From Chinchilla lanigera (Eukaryota > Chordata > Mammalia > Rodentia > Chinchillidae), in NCBI RefSeq assembly GCF_000276665.1, contig NW_004955417.1, forward strand, positions 9,632,006 through 9,696,005: a stretch of 64,000 nucleotides of DNA, given 5' to 3'. Below are positions 1 through 9,656 of the stretch, piece by piece; the stretch's first letter is position 1; each line of letters begins with the position of its first letter. The notes beneath the pieces were generated by a model, which worked only from the letters and a program-made list of their open reading frames with translations, was not told the origin of the DNA and did not search any database. Both the position numbers and the translations under genes were made by a program.

Positions 1-223
1 AAAAAAAAAAAAAAATCCAGTAGTAAGTTATATAAAAGATTCAGTTTTTTTTATAAGGAAGAAATTTGGACCATAAGGATTTTGTGTTATTCTGGTTGTT
101 TACTAAGCTGAAGTATGTTTCAAGAATCTCAGTACTAAAAATAACATTATAAAATAATCAACATTTTCTCAGTGATACACATTGTTATGCATTAATCTCA
201 TTTAACTTTCATTTAGAAAACCT
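1..223. other. AT-rich sequence, no gene
   Basis: The window opens with a run of 15 A that is probably the cut-off tail of a retroposed element lying to the left. The rest is AT-rich unique sequence with no open frame, RNA gene or recognisable repeat. Confidence 0.5.
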
Positions 224-449
224 ATCTTAGTGACTTTCTCATTTCTGGGACAAAATATCCAATACTCACAAGTTTAAGGAGAAAAGGTTCATGTTAGCTC
301 ACAGTCTATAGAGGTCTCAGTCCATAGTCAGCTGGCTCCAAGGCAGTGCGGTATGACAGAGGGGGATGGCAGAGGAGAAAGAGCTCATGACAAGTGAGGC
401 AGGAAGCAGGAGAGCACAAGAAAGGATACAAATGCAGATAGATAGATAA

Positions 450-491
<42 letters not shown>

Positions 492-680
492 TCTCCAGGC
501 CATGACCACAGCCAACAGCCAACTCCTCCCAACAGCCTTCACCTCCCAGAATTGCACTCAGCTATAAACCCAACAGTAGACTAACCCAATGGTCCAGTGT
601 CACACACCCATGATCCGGTCACTGCCCAAAAGCACCACCTAAGCTCAGGAGGCTTTGGGGGACATCTAGAAAATCCATGA
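224..680 (-). mobile_element. Solo MaLR (MST-type) LTR with internal (TAGA)n
   Basis: Read on the minus strand this has the order of an ERVL-MaLR LTR: a head with 'gtcccccaaagcctc' near 640-655, a middle with 'ggagccagctgactatgga' near 320-340, and a tail resembling 'gtattggatattttgtcccag' near 245-270. Solo LTRs of this group are non-coding relics of retrotransposons. A tetranucleotide array has expanded inside it and lengthens the element. The short open frames here, one reading as a Tyr-Leu-Ser-Ile repeat, are translations of that array and not genes. Confidence 0.75.
437..491. repeat. (TAGA)n microsatellite
   Basis: About 13 copies of a GATA/TAGA unit with one interruption (a GATAAATA step near 445). 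It lies wholly inside the LTR, so it arose after that insertion. Length polymorphism is likely. Confidence 0.97.
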
Positions 681-1036
681 ATTAAATAGTATTGTTTGTC
701 TCATTTTTTAAAATGCTAAAAATGAGGATTAGTGAAGATTGTCTAACTTGCTTTAGGTGGCATGGACATAGTACATTTCACTATTAAATCTCAAGTACAG
801 TAATATGGTGCTAGGCCCCATACTCATTATACCAGTGTGTATTACTCCTGTAAAAACGGAAACATGAAACATTATAAAATACTTTGGGTTGAAGGAATGA
901 GTTCTAGAAAAACAGAAATGGTTTATAGCTTCTAAAATAGTCTCTCTCAATTTATATTGGTTCCTATTAAGAAAAGTAGCATTTACTTTTGCATTGATAC
1001 TTCATTGTTTACCAAATACCAGAATAACTTTGTCAA
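681..1036. other. Unique sequence, no gene
   Basis: AT-rich sequence between the LTR and the first B1. The only open frame, 65 codons on the minus strand, has no recognisable domain. Nothing else is seen. Confidence 0.5.
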
Positions 1037-1152
1037 TTTTTTTTTTTTGAGACAAGGTGTATGACACCCAGGCTGGCTTCGAACTCGTGGCGATCCTCTT
1101 ATGTCAGCTTCCCAAGTCCTGGGACTATAAAAGTGTGCCACCATGCCTGGCA
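1037..1152 (-). mobile_element. B1 SINE, monomer
   Basis: The minus strand is a 7SL-derived B1. On the plus strand a poly-T run is followed by 'gagacaaggtg', 'ggctggcttcgaactcg', 'cttcccaagtcctggga' and 'gccaccatgcctggc', the reverse complement of a B1 from tail to 5' end. It is diverged and no clean target-site duplication is seen. Confidence 0.88.
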
Positions 1153-1628
1153 ATCAAAATATTATATATACAGAGTCTACCCACAAAAATGTCTAAACAC
1201 TTCAGCAGTTCACTGTATGAATAAATGTCTGGAAGCTAATAGCCACCACTTTGAGTACCTTTTATAATTGTAGAGGCCAAAGGTAACTTGTATTAATCTC
1301 ATGATATCTCAATAAATTTACCATTAAAATATACGGGTTTGTTCCTGATTCTATATATGTATATATATATATTTTTAATATATTTTTTCCTCTTGAACAA
1401 CTTCCAAGGGCCAGCTCAAGAACTATGTCCTTCATGAAGAATCTATGGACTATTTCTTTCCCTAATATTATAGCACATACATCCCTGCCCTCAACAGAAC
1501 CGAGGGTCATAGACTACTTTCTGTTGTTCTAGGCATGGAAACTATGTGAAATTTTTCAAGGCAACAGTATGTCTTCTGCCACAGTGGGCAATCAGTGAAT
1601 AATTTCATGGAAGATTTTCATAACTTCT

Positions 1629-1698
1629 AGGCATGGTATATGGCGAGTTCAAGGCCAGCCTGGGCTACAGTGCGAGACCCTGTCTCAAAAACAAAAAT
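1629..1698 (+). mobile_element. B1 SINE fragment
   Basis: A short internal-to-3' B1 piece: 'gagttcaaggccagcctggg', then 'gagaccctgtctcaaaaac' with a short A-rich tail. The 5' half with the promoter A box is largely missing, so it is dead. Confidence 0.8.
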
Positions 1699-2435
1699 TG
1701 CATTGAGTTAGGAAATCAAGAAAGGCTGTCAGTGGCACTTAAGAGCAAATAGAGAAGAGATGAGAGTCCAGGTAGAAAAAAAGTATGAAAAAGAGATAGA
1801 AAGTTCCATCAAAGTTTAGGAAGGGAGGTGTTCAATTTCAGTGCAAAATAGTGAGTATTAAAGATTCAACACAAAATTTAAAAGTCCACACCCAGAGCAA
1901 AAAACTCTTAAAGATAATTTCTCTGACGCTCCAGTTTATACTCTGCTTGCTGCTCATACTTTGAGCTTGGCTAGTGTTTTCCTAGCTAACGCCAGACTGC
2001 ACTGAATTCCTTAAGGCTGAAGCAAGCTCCCTCCATCAGCTATAAATATAAATGTTTACTGGAGCATATACTAGAAGGAAGTGGGTGAGAAAAATAAAAA
2101 AAAGTAAAACAATCTTCTTTATTCTCTGAGGCTCATTTCTCAGCACAAAATATTTAAATGATATCTTCACTGCTGGGCAAGTTAATCAAGTTGATTGAGG
2201 CTTACAATAGAGGAATATTAAAATAGACTTGAATAAGAAGAAACTGGTATGGAAGACAAAACAAAAGTCCCCAGCATGCGCTGCCATGTACTGATCCATT
2301 TGCAAGTCTGTTACCTCTGCAAGGCTGGGAGCACCACACAAGTGAGCACTGGGTCTTTCTTGAATGATTGGGTCCAACACTAACATCTGCACCCAATTAG
2401 ATCCTTCCAGTTGACAATAGTTAACAATTATTCGC
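1699..2435. other. Unique sequence, no gene
   Basis: No recognisable repeat or coding signal. The two overlapping minus-strand frames of 64-68 codons near 2186-2396 have no domain and low-complexity ends. Confidence 0.45.
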
Positions 2436-2640
2436 GTGACTTGATCTTTATTTCAAGCCTTTTTTATATGTACTAACTCATTAGCCTTTTCAAAGACCTT
2501 TTAAGAGAAGTGTTCCAATTATCCTTCCCATTTTACAGATCAGGTCACTGGTCACAGAGAGGTAAAGGATAAGGAGGGAGAGCTAGAATTGGAAGCAGCT
2601 GGTCTAGCCCCATGTCATATACTCTTCGGCGCTACACAGC
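2436..2640 (-). mobile_element. MIR SINE
   Basis: Contains the antisense MIR core: 'cccattttacagatcaggtc', then a 'cacagagaggtaaagga' step and a 'ctagaattggaagcag' step, in the order found when an MIR is read from its 3' end. MIRs are old tRNA-derived mammal-wide SINEs, and this copy is strongly diverged. Confidence 0.7.
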
Positions 2641-2839
2641 AATTCCTCATTTACAATGGCATTATGACTAGGGAGCACAGGTAGACATTGGGAATCCTGA
2701 ATTCAAACTTCCAGGCTTGGGCTTCCAATGATTCTGGTGCAGGTGGTATGGGAATCGCATATTGAAAAACAAATTTGGTAACTTTCATGTCTGAAATAAA
2801 TAGTTTTTGTTGCCGGATTTCTTTTTTTTTTTCAGTAAT

Positions 2840-2978
2840 AGATCAGAAGCCTGAGCCCAGCCTGGGCAACCTAGTGAATTAGTGCAACTCTGTCTGGAAG
2901 AACGAATAAGAAGAGCAGATGATGTGTGGAGTTTCGTGTGAAAGCCCTAGGTTCAATTCCCAGTAATGTAAAAACAAA
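2840..2978 (+). mobile_element. B1-ID composite SINE, degraded
   Basis: A B1-like left part ('gagcccagcctgggcaacc', 'actctgtctgg') runs into an ID-like right part ('agccctaggttcaattccca'), followed by 'gtaatgtaaaaac'. This matches the dimeric B1-dID type of squirrel-related rodents. Confidence 0.65.
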
Positions 2979-3004
2979 CTAAAAAATGAGAAGCTAAGAA
3001 CTGG

Positions 3005-3145
3005 CATTTGTTCATGGTTACAGTTAACCAAACACTTCTGTGCACACTGTGTCATTTCATCCTTACAGCAGCGCTGCAAGGTGGGCGTCATTATCGTGCA
3101 TTTTCTGAAGGAGAAAAGCAAAGCTCAGAAAGCTGACCTAAAAAC
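3005..3145 (-). mobile_element. MIR SINE
   Basis: Antisense MIR pattern: 'gtgtcatttcatccttacag', then 'gcaaggtgggcgtcattat' and 'aaagctcagaaagctgacc'. Old and diverged. Confidence 0.65.
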
Positions 3146-3224
3146 ACACCACTGCGGCCACATACAGATTTTTTTAAAATTTCTATCCTTGTACCCTTTC
3201 TGAGATATCAACCTCCCAACTGGT

Positions 3225-3560
3225 CTAATTCTTCTATTACCTTTCTACAACTCATATTATACAATCTCATATTATACACACACACACATCTTTAGAAACG
3301 TAAATCAGATTGTATCGCTTTCTTGGATTCTCAGTACATTTGCATAAAATCTATTTTTCCCACCAGGGCTCATGAGGACCCTCAAGATCTGGCTCTAGAC
3401 CATCTCCCTCACCTCATCTACCTAAAATACATTTCTCCCTCCCTCCTCACTCAGCTGTACTTCCTCACTCCCTCATACCAAGCTCTTTCCTCCAGCTGGA
3501 CTGCTGTCCCTTTCCTGTTCCTCATCTCTTTCATCCCAGGATCTGAAATGTCCCAAAGTA
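3225..3560 (+). mobile_element. L2 LINE 3' fragment
   Basis: Shows the order of the L2 3' region: 'tttgcataaaatct', 'aagatctggctct', 'tccctcacctcatctac', 'ctgctgtccctttcctgttc'. L2 is an ancient non-LTR retrotransposon with no active copies in placental mammals. The 91-codon open frame at 3323-3598 runs through this pyrimidine-rich fragment and is not a separate gene. Confidence 0.6.
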
Positions 3561-3599
3561 TTCACTCTGCATATCGTAAAGACAGAAGATTACTGTGAA

Positions 3600-5454
3600 G
3601 ATTACTATTGCTTCATAGCTAACAGTTACTAAGCACTAGGAATGGATTCAGATGCTGTGTATGTTGATCCATGTACTATGCACAACTAGGCACCTAGGAT
3701 CTTACCTGAGCACATCAGCTGTACGAGGAGCTGAATTTTACCCAGAGCCTGTGTCTCCCACCACTTGGAAAAGCTATTCCTTGAAGAGAATATGAAACCC
3801 TACCACCCCACCATTGGAAACCAGCCACCAATCACTGTGTCATCATCCTGCGACATGGCCTCTGACTGGGCTATCAGTACTCACGGTTACATTCATTCCA
3901 GGCAGAGATACACTTTGATGGAGGCATGCTGGGTAAATCCTTTTCCAGTCCCCATCTCTAAAGAGGCAAATTTAAATGAGGGCAGCAACACTAATTAAAA
4001 ACTACAGAAAGAGAATCCAACACTACTAAGAATGCTCTTAAGGTCAAAGTAATGTCAGAGATGCAGAATTTAGAATTATCATTTGGTGCTGATGGTGGGA
4101 TGGGGAGGGAGGAAGAGATGGGTAGGGCTGTCAGGGTTGACTTTCTGAGATCTCACCTGAACCAATGGGAAGAGAAGACTATTAATCAAATGAAGCTGCA
4201 AGTGGCCAAGAGCCACTTTTTTCCTTCCAATGTCTCAGTGGTTTGAAGGTCAAATATCTCTTTTTCATGTAATATAAAAAGCTGCCTTTTGGGAGAGGTT
4301 GGGTATTTTATTATTATTTTGCTTTAAAACATCTGTTATTCCTGAGAACAAAGATTTTTGTTCTATGGTTCTTAATAAGCTTTACAAGGTGGTTTTTCCC
4401 GGCATATGAAGCAGTCATTTGAATAATAAAAGCTCATATTTATAATTACATGGAGTTAAATAGATTTGCTTAGCTTAGTGTTTGGGGTTATTCATAAACA
4501 GATGTGAGGGTCCAGAAAGCCTCTATAACTCTAACAGTCTCACTGCTTTGGGGTTGCTGAAGAGCTCAGAAACCCTAATATGAGTCACAGAAGCTTTCTC
4601 CATCTCTCCAAATAATTACCATGGCACCTCTGCCCTAGTCTACTTCTCACAATCCGTCTAAATAGGCTGTGTGCTTACTGGTCATGGCCAGGACAATAGC
4701 CGTGAAGGAGCATAGCTTTAAGCCGGAAACATTCACTCCTTGTGCATTCACAAGGGACAGACCTGTTAGAAAATGTTTTGCTCTGTTCTCAGGCTATATC
4801 AGTGACCCATGGAAACTGTCCTGTTTGAAGCCGCTGGCTTTAAAACAGTGATGAAAAGAGATCACCTTCGGTGGCAGCACCTTAAGATCCTTGGATATTC
4901 CCTTGTGGTCTCTTCTTTCTCTCCTCTTAAATTCCCCAGCCCTGTGAGCCATGCCCACATATCCTCAGAAAGCATGGAAGGAAATAATTTCATGCTAAAT
5001 TTTGAAAACTGAAATGTGTTCTCTACTTGAAAACATACTTCCAAAAAAATGTAAGTCTTTAGGACAAGAGAAACTCTTGCTTGTTAACTGTCTCTGAAGT
5101 GAATAATTTTCATGAATAAATTCTTGTGTAGAACCACAACATAGAAAACAAGAAAGCCCAGATGCTTTGGTTGGAGTATTATTTACCTGCATGCTCCTTT
5201 GCCCTCTTGCTCCTGTCCTTTGATGGCCCTTATAAGATGTAGAATTCTTCTAGACACAGTTTGAAGGCCCTACTCTGAGTCATCCTGTCAGATAAGAGGA
5301 TTTAGCAAAATATCCCATTCAGAGCTTTAATGTGGTCTTTCTTCATTTGATAGCCAGCACCATACACATCTGAGAATTATTGCACAAAGCCCAAATTTGT
5401 GTTCTCTAAAGTTCTGAACTTCTTAAGGTAAATCCAACTTCATCCATGTAGTCG
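3600..5454. other. Unique sequence with a possible MIR remnant, no gene
   Basis: About 1.85 kb without a supportable gene. The part near 3620-3740 has weak MIR-like phrasing ('gttactaagcactaggaat'). The small frames at 3765-3998 and 4052-4246 lack domains, and nearby frames overlap on both strands, as expected by chance. Confidence 0.45.
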
Positions 5455-5874
5455 ATGTAACAATATTTCCCCCAAATCCATATCTGGAGCCTCAGGAAGT
5501 GACTTTATTCAGAATAAGGATCTTTGCAGATAAAAATAAGGTAAGGTTCAAAATTAGAATATTCTATAGTAGACCCTAAATCTAATGAGTGTCCCTATAA
5601 GGCACAGAAAAAATGACACAGGACATAGAGAAATAAGCATGGTACAGATGGCAGAAGAGATTAGAGTGGTGGGTCTCCAATCAGAGGAATGTGATGACTG
5701 TGAGCAACCACCAGCAGCTAGGTGGGAAGCCCCCCCATAGCCTCCAGAAGTAAGCACATGCCAACACCTTGATTTTAGACTTCTGGCCTCCAGAACCGTA
5801 AGACAATACATTCCTTTGTTTGCAGCCACCATGTTTGTGGTAATGTATTCCAGCTGCCTAGAAAAGTAGTACAC
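5455..5874 (+). mobile_element. MLT1-type MaLR solo LTR
   Basis: Carries the MLT1 landmarks in order: a cccc-rich head ('tatttcccccaaatcc'), 'gagtgtccctataaggcac', 'gcacatgccaacaccttgat', 'cttctggcctccagaacc', and a tail 'gtttgtggtaatgtattcca' ending 'gtacac'. MLT1 LTRs predate the placental radiation, which fits the high divergence. The 110-codon minus-strand frame at 5554-5886 is an antisense reading of it. Confidence 0.82.
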
Positions 5875-6029
5875 TCTGTTTTTCACTTAGTAGGAACTCC
5901 AACATTTGTGGAAGGAATTAAATCAGCTCAATTCGATACAGTGGCTGACTAAGGAAAATATTTAGCAGTGAATGTTTGAGGAGGAAAGTGGATGCTTCTG
6001 GCTGGGTGTGATACTATGAAATACACATT

Positions 6030-6870
6030 TTGGTGGTTATCCATGGTTCCTGATTTGTAATTCCCTCCCCAAGGCAAGCCATAGAAAATAGAACCTCTCT
6101 TCCCCAAACTAGGTCATGGGAACCCTAATCTTCCCCATTTTTCTGTTGTAGAACTGGTCATTAGGAAACTTTCTGACCTAGCTTGTCTTATAGTAAATAA
6201 GACCTTCATGGGGTCCTGCCCCATACCTAAGAAGTAGGAGTGCTGCCCAGAGAAGCCAGGAAGAATCTGAACAGTCTCTGCTGGGTCCCCCTACCCAATC
6301 ATTAGCATTAAATCAGACCTTTTTATTGAATCACATTTCTACCTGGTTGTCCATGCCTGTGCAGTAAGTGTCCCATAAAGACAAAGGGCAGCATCCTGAA
6401 AGTTTCCAGTTAGCTGAACATGTAGAGGTTCTTGGAAAGTAGCCCACCTAGAGAGGGTGTGGAAACTCCACATCCTTCCTCCCATACCCCACCTTATGCA
6501 ACTCTTTATGTGTATCCTTTGTAATAGCCTTTACAATTAACACAGTAAACATCAGGGAGTGTTTCCCTGAGTTCATGAACTTCAAGTTTGGAGCCTAGGC
6601 TAGCAAATGAATTGAACACAAGGGAAATCTCTGAGCACTCGTGTTTACAACTGGTCGGGCAGAGGCACAAGTGAAACAACCCGCAGCTTGGAAATCGCAT
6701 CTGAAGGGAGGGGCCAGTCTTGAGACTGAGCTTTCAACCTGTGGTCTCCGATGCAACCTCCAGGCAGTGTCAGAAGTGGGGTTGAACTAATGGGACCCCA
6801 GCCAGTGTTCACGCGGAATTGATTGCTTGCTCACTGCTGGAGAGAAATCCCCACCCTTTTTTGGGTCACA
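6030..6870 (+). mobile_element. Ancient retroviral solo LTR, family not assigned
   Basis: A long LTR-like unit with retroviral regulatory order: 'catggggtcctgcccc', 'gccaggaagaatctgaacag', 'tggttgtccatgcctgtgca', a promoter-like 'cccataaagacaaagggca', 'gagagggtgtggaaactcca', 'gtatcctttgtaatagcc' with a weak polyadenylation region, then 'agtgtttccctgagttc' and 'ctccaggcagtgtcagaag'. I recognise this as a mammal-wide ERV LTR but cannot name the subfamily. No gag, pol or env sequence lies beside it, so it is a solo LTR. Edges are approximate. Confidence 0.7.
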
Positions 6871-6874
6871 AGTT

Positions 6875-8095
6875 GGTTGATTGTGATGCAATAGCATAGA
6901 CAAAATGGCTTGTTTTTCCAATCCACTGAAATCCATTTTCTCAGAGCCACAAAGGGATCAAATATGTGGGCTGCTCACCAACAAAGGACTAAGGACAGCA
7001 GATGATGCCGTCTTCCCTATTGGTTATTGGAGGAATAACTGCAGCATATCGAGGCTTCCTCAAAGGAGTCCTGCAATAGTGCGAAACCATTCCTTTAGTC
7101 TTGGGGACTGAAAAGAGTACAAATTGTATATGTGCCAGTGGGAATTAGTAGACAATTTCATATAATTCACAGAAAGATTATTTTGATATTATCTTTCAGT
7201 AGACACCAATAATGGCTCATAAGTTGTTCTGACTTCTTACATTGTGTCATATATTGCCACCTGGGCCTTTGGTTTTCAATCCATGATCGTCAAGTTTTCC
7301 TGGCCCTATTCTGTGAATACATTCTTTATCTGTTTTGTGCCACCACATCCCTCACCTAAGCATAGTTTTCTTCTTACGCAGCATGCCTAATAACTAAATT
7401 TCTACTTATTTAATGTCCCTCAAGAGTTTTCGAAATGTAATGAAGTAAAAACTTTCCCTGTAATTTATGCAAGCATTTGTACACTGTACTGTAGTTTAAT
7501 CAGACTCCTTTGCCTTGTGTAGTATAATAGCAATATCTAATGAAAACATATGAAGTATGTGTTTCATAATTACCCCAGACAGCTCATTTTGGTTTGATTC
7601 CTGCTTAATCCTGAAATTCCTGTCTTCCTGTACTATAAACACTTTCCTTCCCTTCTCATCAATCTCAGTTATGTAAATGAAGCTGGGGCAGTGACACAAT
7701 TAGTTCTTTGTGGGTGTTATCAAAGGCTCTCTCTCATCTCAGAGAAATAGCTGACAAGGGCACCCACCGAAGTAATCGTTTCATTGGATGGAAAGGTTGA
7801 AGCCAACCCATTGGAGAGAACTTTGCAGACTCACCGAAGGAGCTCTGCTGGGTGAGTGCCTGCAGAGACCACGAAGATCGGCTCAAGTGCGTGCCCAGGA
7901 ACTTCACCCACCACTCAGGACTGCTTTCTCCCGAGCACACTTGGAGAGCTGCCAACCCAGTCAAATTGCTTTCATGGAAAGTAGTTTATCCCCTCTGGAG
8001 AGCCAGAGTCAATGCTGCCTTCCTATCTGTGATGAAGGCCAGTGCTGATCAGCAGGGCTCCAGGAAAAAAATGATACTTCTTTTTCAAATGTTCA
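6875..8095. other. Unique sequence with a GC-richer part at 7740-8060
   Basis: Most of this is AT-rich and featureless. From about 7740 to 8060 base composition rises and a pyrimidine tract with AG (7727-7742) is followed 109 bases later by a donor-like 'gctgggtgagtgcc' at 7847-7860. Every plus-strand reading of the intervening 109 bases hits a stop, so it is not a coding exon. Small frames at 7788-8048 and 7734-7964 overlap on opposite strands. Confidence 0.4.
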
Positions 8096-8096
8096 C

Positions 8097-8348
8097 AGCT
8101 AGTTTGTCTGTCTCCTTTCTTTCTTCCTTTCCTACTTTCCTACTTTCTTTCTTTCTTCCTTCCTTCCCTTTTCTTTCTTCATTCTTTCTTTTTTCTTTCT
8201 TTTTTTCTTTTTTTTTTTCTCTCCCCTCTTCTTCCTTTCTTCTCTTCCTCTTCTTCCTTTCTTCTCTTTTCCTTTCCTATCACTTTCCCTTTCCTCGCTC
8301 CTCCTCCCTCTCCCCTCTGCTTCTCTCTCTTTCTTTCTATTCCTTCTA
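8097..8348. repeat. Polypyrimidine tract (CTTT/CCTT/CTTC)
   Basis: About 250 bases of nearly pure C and T on the plus strand, made of degenerate CTTT, CCTT and CTTC units. The 165-codon plus-strand frame through here ends in Ser/Leu/Phe low complexity, and the minus-strand frame is Lys/Glu/Arg low complexity. Both are artefacts of the tract. Confidence 0.95.
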
Positions 8349-8474
8349 AGGTGAAAAAATATTTCACATTCCTCATACTCACTGTGACAGAAGCTGTTGG
8401 TAGAAGAGAGAAATCACTTTAACAGTGGGATCAAGGTAAACACACCAGCTCAAAAAGTTAAAGTAATTTCAGAA

Positions 8475-8592
8475 GCTTCATTCCATGCAAAATGAAGATG
8501 ATGTCATCTACCACATCAGGTTGTGGTGAGAATAAAATAATAAGCAATGCCTAGTATGATACTGAGCATTCCAAAAATTTCTGTCCTTCTTT
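8475..8592 (+). mobile_element. MIR SINE fragment
   Basis: Sense MIR phrasing: 'caggttgtggtgagaataaa', then 'agcaatgcctagtatgatac'. Short and diverged. Confidence 0.6.
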
Positions 8593-9487
8593 CTTTCTAA
8601 GTCACTTACTGTCTATGTGGTCAGACACTCATTTGACAAACATATATAGAACACATATTATATACAAACACTGCAGGAACCTGTCACAGAACATAGTCAT
8701 CAACCACATGTTAAATGATTGGCTGAGAGGCTAGACACAAACAAACTGATGACATACAACTTAAATTCACAAACTCTGCATATTCTAAAGAAAAGGCACA
8801 GGCAGTGCTGGGATGGTTGGGGCAGGGCAAGGTGGCTGAGGTCACCAGGGTCAACAGGACTGTATTCAGTGATGTTTGAAAATCAAGAGGGGGGAGCATT
8901 TCACATGGAGCAGAGCCGCTGACCAAGGGATTGACAGAAGCAAGAATTTGACGGACTGAAAAATACCTCCTAAATTCATTAGGGTAGGAAGTTTTCAGGA
9001 TTTTCCACATTTTCCTTTGACAAATTATATCAGGGCTTTGGGGGTGACAAATACAATATAATGGAATAGGAAACTAGGCCTGCTTGCTGTGTACACCCCC
9101 TGGCAACATGAAGAAATATAATGACTTGAATTATTGAATTGTGCTTTATTCGCATTGCATTTTCTCTTTCCTGAATGAAATAACCCAGTCTTTTTGATCT
9201 CTTATTGTAGAAAAGACCTTAGTTTCAAAGTATAATAAAAATTTACAGGAACATGAACTCCGGAACACTGGTCATCTTCAAGGGACTGTGGCTGTGAAAA
9301 AAAAGATAGAGGCAAAAATAGGAAAAAGATCTGGAAGAGTACAAAAAAGTGAGGACAAACCTTAGTAATATCTCTGTCATCACCAAAGACACAATTGGAT
9401 TTACTTTGATTTAGAGAAAATAGAAAATTATTATAGTACTTAAACCTTCATATCTATAGAGTAAGGTTTGCACATTCTACACAGCAA
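8593..9487. other. Unique sequence, no gene
   Basis: No repeat or gene recognised. The 99-codon minus-strand frame at 8711-9010 has no domain and overlaps a 67-codon frame on the other strand. Confidence 0.45.
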
Positions 9488-9656
9488 GAATATCTTTTTT
9501 CTTTTCTTTTTGCTTTCTTTTTTTTTAATTTTGAGACAGGGTTTCACTAAGTTGCTAAATTGAGAGGTTGAACTAGAATTCAATCCTCCTGCCTCAGCCT
9601 TCCTGAGTGCTGGGATTGCAGACATGCACCATCACACTCAGCTTCTGAATATCTTT
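9488..9656 (-). mobile_element. B1-type SINE with target-site duplication
   Basis: Minus-strand B1: 'ttgagacagggtttcactaa', 'gttgctaaattgagaggttg', 'atcctcctgcctcagcc', 'gagtgctgggattgcagaca'. The 'cactaagttgctaa' step is the variant familiar from squirrel-type B1 sequences. The 10-base repeat 'gaatatcttt' at 9488-9497 and 9647-9656 brackets the element and its poly-T and looks like the target-site duplication. Confidence 0.88.

Noticed and set aside
306..557. Protein with Tyr-Leu-Ser-Ile repeats
   Set aside because: It is a translation of the (TAGA)n array inside an LTR.
7852..8349. 165-codon plus-strand open frame
   Set aside because: The second half is Ser/Leu/Phe low complexity from the pyrimidine tract, and the first half has no domain.
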